Source: Porphyromonadaceae bacterium UBA4277 | GTDB lineage: Bacteria > Bacteroidota > Bacteroidia > Bacteroidales > Muribaculaceae | Length of the DNA: 10,811 nt | Direction of reading: 5' to 3' | Assembly (NCBI GenBank): GCA_002395965.1 | Contig: DGVT01000121.1 | Span: 9,350 to 20,160 of the forward strand | In this document: piece after piece, positions 7,232 through 10,811 of the stretch | Position numbering within the stretch: position 1 is the first letter of the stretch | Layout of the letters: each line of letters starts with the position of its first letter | The notes under the pieces: model-generated | Seen by the model: only the letters and a program-made list of their open reading frames with translations | Databases searched by the model: none | What the model was told of the DNA's origin: nothing | Made by a program: the position numbers and the translations under genes

Positions 7232-8944
7232 ATGAAAAAGATTTTACTTATTGCGATTGCAGCTGTAGTTGCTATATCTGCCAGTGCTGCAGGAAAGCCT
7301 ATGGTAATGAAAAGCAATCCGGCTATTACAGCCAAGTTGAACAAGATTGAAATGCCAACGCAAAAGCAAGCACTTTCAACTACTGAGATTATGCGTGCTC
7401 CCAAAACATTGACTCCCGACGGACGTCCTGAGACTTTCGTAAGAGCTCAATCTGGATGTTTGTATGCTAGCTTCGTTATTGGTGAACTATCGTATTATAA
7501 CGTAGCTGCTGCTTTCTCTGCTCCATTTGTTGATACCAAATTTATCAATTTAACCCCAGATGGTGATGCAGATAGTTATTTATGGCAATATTATGCTGAT
7601 GAGGATTCTTATGGAGCACCATCATTGAGTAGTAGCGAAAAAGATTTGACTCTCAATTTCACAGGCGGAGTATCGTATGGTCCTTCTCTGACTGCTACTA
7701 ATGGACAGGGCGACTCTACTTTTGTTTATACTTATGTGTGTGCTGGTGGTTCGTTGACACTCGGTGCAAATAAAGATGAAATTGGTCTCTCTAACACAAG
7801 TATCGCTTGGAAGAATAATACTGGCGTTTCTTCAATGGGTTACAACCCCACTCAGACTCAGACTTATACAGCAAGTACAGACTATGAGTTTATGGAGAGT
7901 TATAGAGAAGTGGTTGATACTCTGACTATTATCGGTCATGCTGAATTCTTTGCTAAACCTGCTATGCCTTACATGCTGTCGCAGGTACAACTCGTTGGTG
8001 CTGCTGAGTCAGCTGGTACCATGACAATGCAGATCATTAAGGCTAAGGAAGTTACTGACAATGAAGGTAATCCTTATTTCACACTTAGTGACGAAGTGCT
8101 CTGCACCGCTTCTGTTGACTTCCCATACGATGCAGAAAACTGGACTAATATTGTTTTCAAGGATCTGGTTTATACCGATCCCGAAGAAGGTCTTGAGAGC
8201 GAGTTGATTATTGAAGATCCTATTTTCATAGTATTCACTCCCGATGAGGGCGTTCAATTTGCACCTGCATTCCGTCTCCATGCTGCACCTATCGAAGACA
8301 CTTATTCTTATGCGTTAGCCAACTTCACAATAGGTGATGAAGAGGTTCAAGGACTGATTGACGTTAACTGGAGATATGGTAAAGGCTATTGTAACTCTTG
8401 GGCTGTGTCTCTGGGTTTGACTATGGAGTATATCTATTGTGAGGATGATACTTTCGAAGCTCCTGCCGAAGGTGGCTCGAAGGTCTTCAACATGAAATCT
8501 AACTATTCTACTTCTGTTTGGGATATTACTACTACCGATGGCGAAGATATCGACGACATCGACTGGCTCACTCTTGAACTTGAGAATGGCACAGTTGAAT
8601 ATGAAGGCCAAACTTACTTCAACGGTGACGTAAAGGCAACTGTGACTGCAGCTGCTCTGCCCGAGGGCGTTGACAGCCGCAACGTTGACCTGCTGTTCAC
8701 TTATCCTGGTGGTGCAAAGTATGTGATGCACATTACTCAGGGCGAAGGCGGCCAGGTTGGTGTAAAGGGTGACGTTGATGGCAGCGGTATTGTTGACGTT
8801 GACGATGTGAACGCTATTATTAACCTTATCCTTTACTATGAGAACTATAAGGATAAGTATCCAGGTGTTGCCGACGTTGATGGCAGTGGAATTATCGACG
8901 TTGACGATGTGAATGCCGTTATCAACATCATTTTGGGTGCCTAA
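7232..8944 (+). CDS. Secreted BACON-like/dockerin type I protein of unknown function
   Basis: A 570-residue secreted protein. Residues 1-20 form a Sec signal peptide (MKKILLIAIAAVVAISASAA) with Ala-x-Ala cleavage near A19/A20 and no lipobox cysteine. Residues ~30-400 are polar, aromatic-rich and probably beta-structured; I do not recognise a family or catalytic motif there. Residues ~405-505 resemble a BACON/Ig-like domain: it opens DTFEAPAEGGSKVFNMKS, has W-L-T-L-E in the middle, and closes YVMHITQGE. The C-terminus is a type I dockerin: two calcium loops, DVDGSGIVDVDD (514-525) and DVDGSGIIDVDD (548-559), each with ligands at positions 1, 3, 5, 9 and 12 and followed by an N-A-(I/V)-I-N helix. 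Dockerins bind cohesins; in cellulosomes they dock enzymes, but many bacteria carry non-cellulosomal dockerins. The gene sits alone between a hairpin upstream and a strong terminator downstream. Sampled G+C (24/60 at 7501-7560, 25/60 at 7921-7980) is well below both neighbours. Partner and role are unknown. Confidence 0.88.
   Translation: MKKILLIAIAAVVAISASAAGKPMVMKSNPAITAKLNKIEMPTQKQALSTTEIMRAPKTLTPDGRPETFVRAQSGCLYASFVIGELSYYNVAAAFSAPFVDTKFINLTPDGDADSYLWQYYADEDSYGAPSLSSSEKDLTLNFTGGVSYGPSLTATNGQGDSTFVYTYVCAGGSLTLGANKDEIGLSNTSIAWKNNTGVSSMGYNPTQTQTYTASTDYEFMESYREVVDTLTIIGHAEFFAKPAMPYMLSQVQLVGAAESAGTMTMQIIKAKEVTDNEGNPYFTLSDEVLCTASVDFPYDAENWTNIVFKDLVYTDPEEGLESELIIEDPIFIVFTPDEGVQFAPAFRLHAAPIEDTYSYALANFTIGDEEVQGLIDVNWRYGKGYCNSWAVSLGLTMEYIYCEDDTFEAPAEGGSKVFNMKSNYSTSVWDITTTDGEDIDDIDWLTLELENGTVEYEGQTYFNGDVKATVTAAALPEGVDSRNVDLLFTYPGGAKYVMHITQGEGGQVGVKGDVDGSGIVDVDDVNAIINLILYYENYKDKYPGVADVDGSGIIDVDDVNAVINIILGA
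8771..8923 (+). repeat. 51-bp direct repeat encoding the two dockerin calcium loops
   Basis: Bases 8771-8821 and 8873-8923 are near copies: 43 of 51 positions agree by my count, and most differences fall in third codon positions. The copies are 102 bp apart, start to start. They encode the duplicated F-hand segments of the dockerin and reflect the ancestral duplication typical of type I dockerins. The high nucleotide identity suggests purifying selection or recent homogenisation. Confidence 0.9.
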
Positions 8945-9039
8945 TGTGTATATCCTTTACGTTTACTGCCATTAATGGTGGTAGCGTGACAGTTGAGAAG
9001 ATTGTTTGAAATAAGCAGTTTCTTAACATATTTTTCCGA

Positions 9040-9077
9040 AGTGGAGGTAGCTGTGAAAGCTATCTCCACTCTTTTTT
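9040..9077 (+). terminator. Intrinsic terminator after the dockerin gene
   Basis: A 13-bp stem, AGTGGAGGTAGCT (9040-9052) with AGCTATCTCCACT (9058-9070), has a single G-T wobble and a GTGAA loop (9053-9057). It is followed by c and six Ts (9072-9077), a classic rho-independent terminator on the + strand about 95 bp after the stop. The flanks ccgaa (9036-9040) and ttcgg (9076-9080) can also pair, which could extend the stem. No matching T-run follows the stem on the minus strand, so it appears one-directional. Confidence 0.92.
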
Positions 9078-9127
9078 CGGACTCTTCAGACCTTTCGGAC
9101 TTTTCGGACTTTTCGGCTGCTTCTGAC
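9074..9127. repeat. Imperfect 9-bp tandem repeat (unit TTTTCGGAC), six units
   Basis: Six consecutive 9-mers run from 9074 to 9127. They match TTTTCGGAC at 9, 7, 8, 9, 7 and 6 of 9 positions in order. The array begins inside the T-run of the terminator and decays toward the terL side. On the minus strand it would read as Ser-Glu-Lys-like triplets, but no gene there is convincing. It looks like a small intergenic minisatellite, possibly produced by slippage. Confidence 0.75.
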
Positions 9128-9189
9128 TCTTTGAGGTCTTGAGGCTGTTGTGGCGCTTTGCGGTGTGGTGTGAGGGTCTGCGATTGGTG

Positions 9190-9221
9190 TTGTGCTTGCA
9201 AGTGTTGTGCGGCTAACTTTG
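9190..9221 (+). promoter_or_regulatory. Predicted Bacteroidota promoter for the terminase gene
   Basis: taactttg at 9214-9221 is a perfect match to the Bacteroidota housekeeping -7 box TAnnTTTG. A TTG at 9190-9192 lies 21 bp upstream and could serve as the -33 element. Transcription would then start about 4-7 bases past the box, at or just next to the ATG at 9226. That implies either a leaderless mRNA or use of the second in-frame ATG at 9247 with a roughly 20-base leader. Confidence 0.5.
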
Positions 9222-9225
9222 CGAC

Positions 9226-10811
9226 ATGAACCATGAAATAGATACCATGAAAACCATTCAGTCGGGCTCCGTCGCGCTGAGCGGTAGCTCGCAAGTTGAT
9301 GCTTTACAGTCAATCGACGTTACTGCTCTTGTAGCCGAAAATCAGCGCCGCAATGAAGCGTTACGCCCCTCGCCATATAATCAACTCACCGGCGAGGGCT
9401 GCTGCGGTGAGCGTGTGCGCCGTGGCGACCTGTGGCTGCCTCGCCAGCTCATCGACGACAATCCCTGCTATTGCACTCTGCCCGATGTGCAACAGCGCCG
9501 GCTGCGCATAAGATATGACTTTGAATACTGGTGTGCCACATGTGCCTCGATTCGCGACAAGCTCACCGGTGGTGTGGTGCGCTTCTTGCTCAACGAGCCG
9601 CAGCGCCGTCTTGTGGCCCTCATCGAGGCGCAGCGCGCGGCCGGCCGTCCGGTGCGTGTGGTGCTGCTCAAGGCGCGGCAGTGGGGCGGCAGCACACTCG
9701 TGCAGATGTATATGGCCTGGATGCAACTGGTGCGCCACACCGGGTGGAACAGCCTCATCTGTGGTCATCTGCGCCAGAGTGCGCGTGCCATCAAGGGAAT
9801 GTACTCGCTCCTGCTGAGCCGCTATCCCGACGAGATGCTTGATGATGATGCCGAACCCATTCGCTTCAAGAACTACGAGGGCAGTAGCGATGTGCAGGTG
9901 CTGAGCGGACGCGACAGCCTGGTGATAATGGGCACTGCAGTGAGCGAAGATGCCGTGCGCGGCTATAACCTGGCCATGGCGCATCTTACCGAGGTGGCTT
10001 TCTGGCCCGAGACGCCGCGGCACTCGCCGCAAGACGTGATGCGCAGCGTGAACGGCACGGTCACACGCATGGCCGACTCGGTGGTGGTGCTCGAATCGAC
10101 GGCCAACGGTGTGGGAAACTTCTTTCACACCGAGTGGCTCAGGGCGCAGGCCGGCGAGAGCGACAAGGTGGCTGTGTTTGTGCCGTGGTATGAGATCGAG
10201 ATTTATCGGTCGCCGGTGACCGACGCTGCTGCATTGTGGGCGTCGCTCGACGACTATGAGCGCGCATTATGGGCCGACGGCCGCACCCTTGAGATGATAC
10301 AGTGGTATCACGACAAGCGTCGCGAGGCAGCATCGCATGCAGCGATGATGGCCGAATTTCCCACAACGGCCACCGAGGCGTTTGTGTGCTCGGGTCACTC
10401 GGTGTTCGACGCTGCTCAGCTTGAGCGCCTGCGCGAGCACTGCCGTGTGCCGCTGGTCACGGGCGATGTGGTGGCACCTCACAAGAGTCTGCTCGGTGTG
10501 CATTTCGTGCCGTCGGCCACCGGGCTGATGAGTGTGTGGCGCCACCCCGAGGCTGGGGCGAAGTATGTGGTGAGTGTTGACATAGGCGGCCGCAGTGAGC
10601 GGGCCGACTATTCGGTGATTGCCGTGCTCGACGTGAGCGACGTGATGCACCGGCGTCCGGAGGTGGTGGCGCAGTGGCGCGGACACATCGACCACGACCT
10701 GCTGGCCTGGAAGGCGGCGCAGGTGGCCACGATGTATAACCGTGCCTTGCTGGTGGTGGAGTGTAACTCGCTGCTCAACGACCGCTCCGAGGGAACTACC
10801 GGCGGGTATCT
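9226..10811 (+). CDS. terL: Phage terminase large subunit, 3'-truncated by window
   Basis: An open frame of 528 codons runs from the ATG at 9226 to the window end without a stop. The ATG is the first after an in-frame taa at 9214-9216; ATG 9247 is an alternative start. TerL is the motor and nuclease that cuts concatemeric phage DNA and pumps it into proheads. Expected motifs appear in order: Walker A-type KARQWGGST (149-157), Walker B region MAHLTEVAFWP (251-261) with T255-E256 in place of the usual D-E, coupling motif ESTANG (290-295), then the RNase H-fold nuclease with VSVDIGG (D452) and VVECN (E512). The last nuclease acid lies beyond the window. The conserved arrangement argues for a functional protein, not a decayed relic. 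Sampled G+C is 39/60 (9661-9720) and 43/60 (10501-10560), far above the gene upstream. No small terminase gene precedes it. It probably marks the edge of a prophage; the portal gene would be expected next. Confidence 0.93.
   Translation, partial: MNHEIDTMKTIQSGSVALSGSSQVDALQSIDVTALVAENQRRNEALRPSPYNQLTGEGCCGERVRRGDLWLPRQLIDDNPCYCTLPDVQQRRLRIRYDFEYWCATCASIRDKLTGGVVRFLLNEPQRRLVALIEAQRAAGRPVRVVLLKARQWGGSTLVQMYMAWMQLVRHTGWNSLICGHLRQSARAIKGMYSLLLSRYPDEMLDDDAEPIRFKNYEGSSDVQVLSGRDSLVIMGTAVSEDAVRGYNLAMAHLTEVAFWPETPRHSPQDVMRSVNGTVTRMADSVVVLESTANGVGNFFHTEWLRAQAGESDKVAVFVPWYEIEIYRSPVTDAAALWASLDDYERALWADGRTLEMIQWYHDKRREAASHAAMMAEFPTTATEAFVCSGHSVFDAAQLERLREHCRVPLVTGDVVAPHKSLLGVHFVPSATGLMSVWRHPEAGAKYVVSVDIGGRSERADYSVIAVLDVSDVMHRRPEVVAQWRGHIDHDLLAWKAAQVATMYNRALLVVECNSLLNDRSEGTTGGY

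Noticed and set aside
8969..8978. Perfect palindrome ccattaatgg as an operator site
   Set aside because: It lies just after the dockerin stop and far from any promoter; a 10-bp palindrome in AT-rich spacer is easily random.
8944..9009. 21-codon frame overlapping the dockerin stop (TAATG)
   Set aside because: It is very short, has no recognisable sequence and sits ahead of the terminator; the overlap is probably chance.
9074..9127. CRISPR-like array
   Set aside because: Units are 9 bp, contiguous and without spacers, so this is a tandem repeat.
8941..9294. Minus-strand 117-codon frame rich in Ser-Glu-Lys
   Set aside because: It spans the terminator and the 9-bp repeat, and its Ser/Glu/Lys run is just the translation of that repeat. 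No family resemblance or leader was seen.
9361..10128. Minus-strand 255-codon frame
   Set aside because: It lies wholly opposite terL, is His/Ala/Thr-rich, and is the usual mirror frame of a G+C-rich gene.

Overview
The window looks like chromosomal DNA of a gut-type Bacteroidales bacterium (Bacteroidota), most likely Prevotellaceae or Muribaculaceae. The evidence is a SusC/SusD outer-membrane pair, short lipoprotein signal peptides ending in T-S-C or P-A-C, AT-rich leaders without an obvious Shine-Dalgarno, and a perfect match to the Bacteroidota -7 promoter box (TAnnTTTG). The exact genus cannot be settled from the sequence alone. All convincing genes lie on the + strand.

Region 1 (1-7112) is one compact operon: the C-terminal ~897 residues of a SusC-type TonB-dependent transporter, its SusD-type lipoprotein, a lipoprotein with an HExxH zinc-peptidase motif (Peptidase_Mx1-like), and a DUF4302-type lipoprotein. 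Gaps are 30, 21 and 45 bp. The likely logic is a surface complex in which SusC is the gated pore and SusD the lid. The metallopeptidase would trim, and the DUF4302 protein perhaps bind, a proteinaceous or peptide-containing ligand. The substrate is inferred, with the RagAB peptide importer as the closest conceptual precedent. A long hairpin closes the operon.

Region 2 (7166-9077) is a single-gene unit. It encodes a 570-residue secreted protein with a Sec signal peptide, a large unrecognised beta-rich region, a BACON-like Ig domain and a C-terminal type I dockerin with two well-formed calcium loops. The gene is more AT-rich than its neighbours (about 40% G+C in sampled blocks) and ends at a textbook intrinsic terminator, followed by a small 9-bp tandem repeat.

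Region 3 (from about 9214 to the end) changes character. A perfect TAnnTTTG box leads into the first 528 residues of a phage terminase large subunit, which runs off the window. It is very G+C-rich (65-72% in sampled blocks). This is probably the edge of a prophage or prophage-derived element packed directly behind the dockerin gene. No small terminase, integrase or attachment site is visible here.

The points most worth following are the peptidase-containing SusCD operon with unknown substrate, the dockerin protein in a group where cellulosomes are not established, and the composition break with an apparently lone terL and a possibly near-leaderless start.
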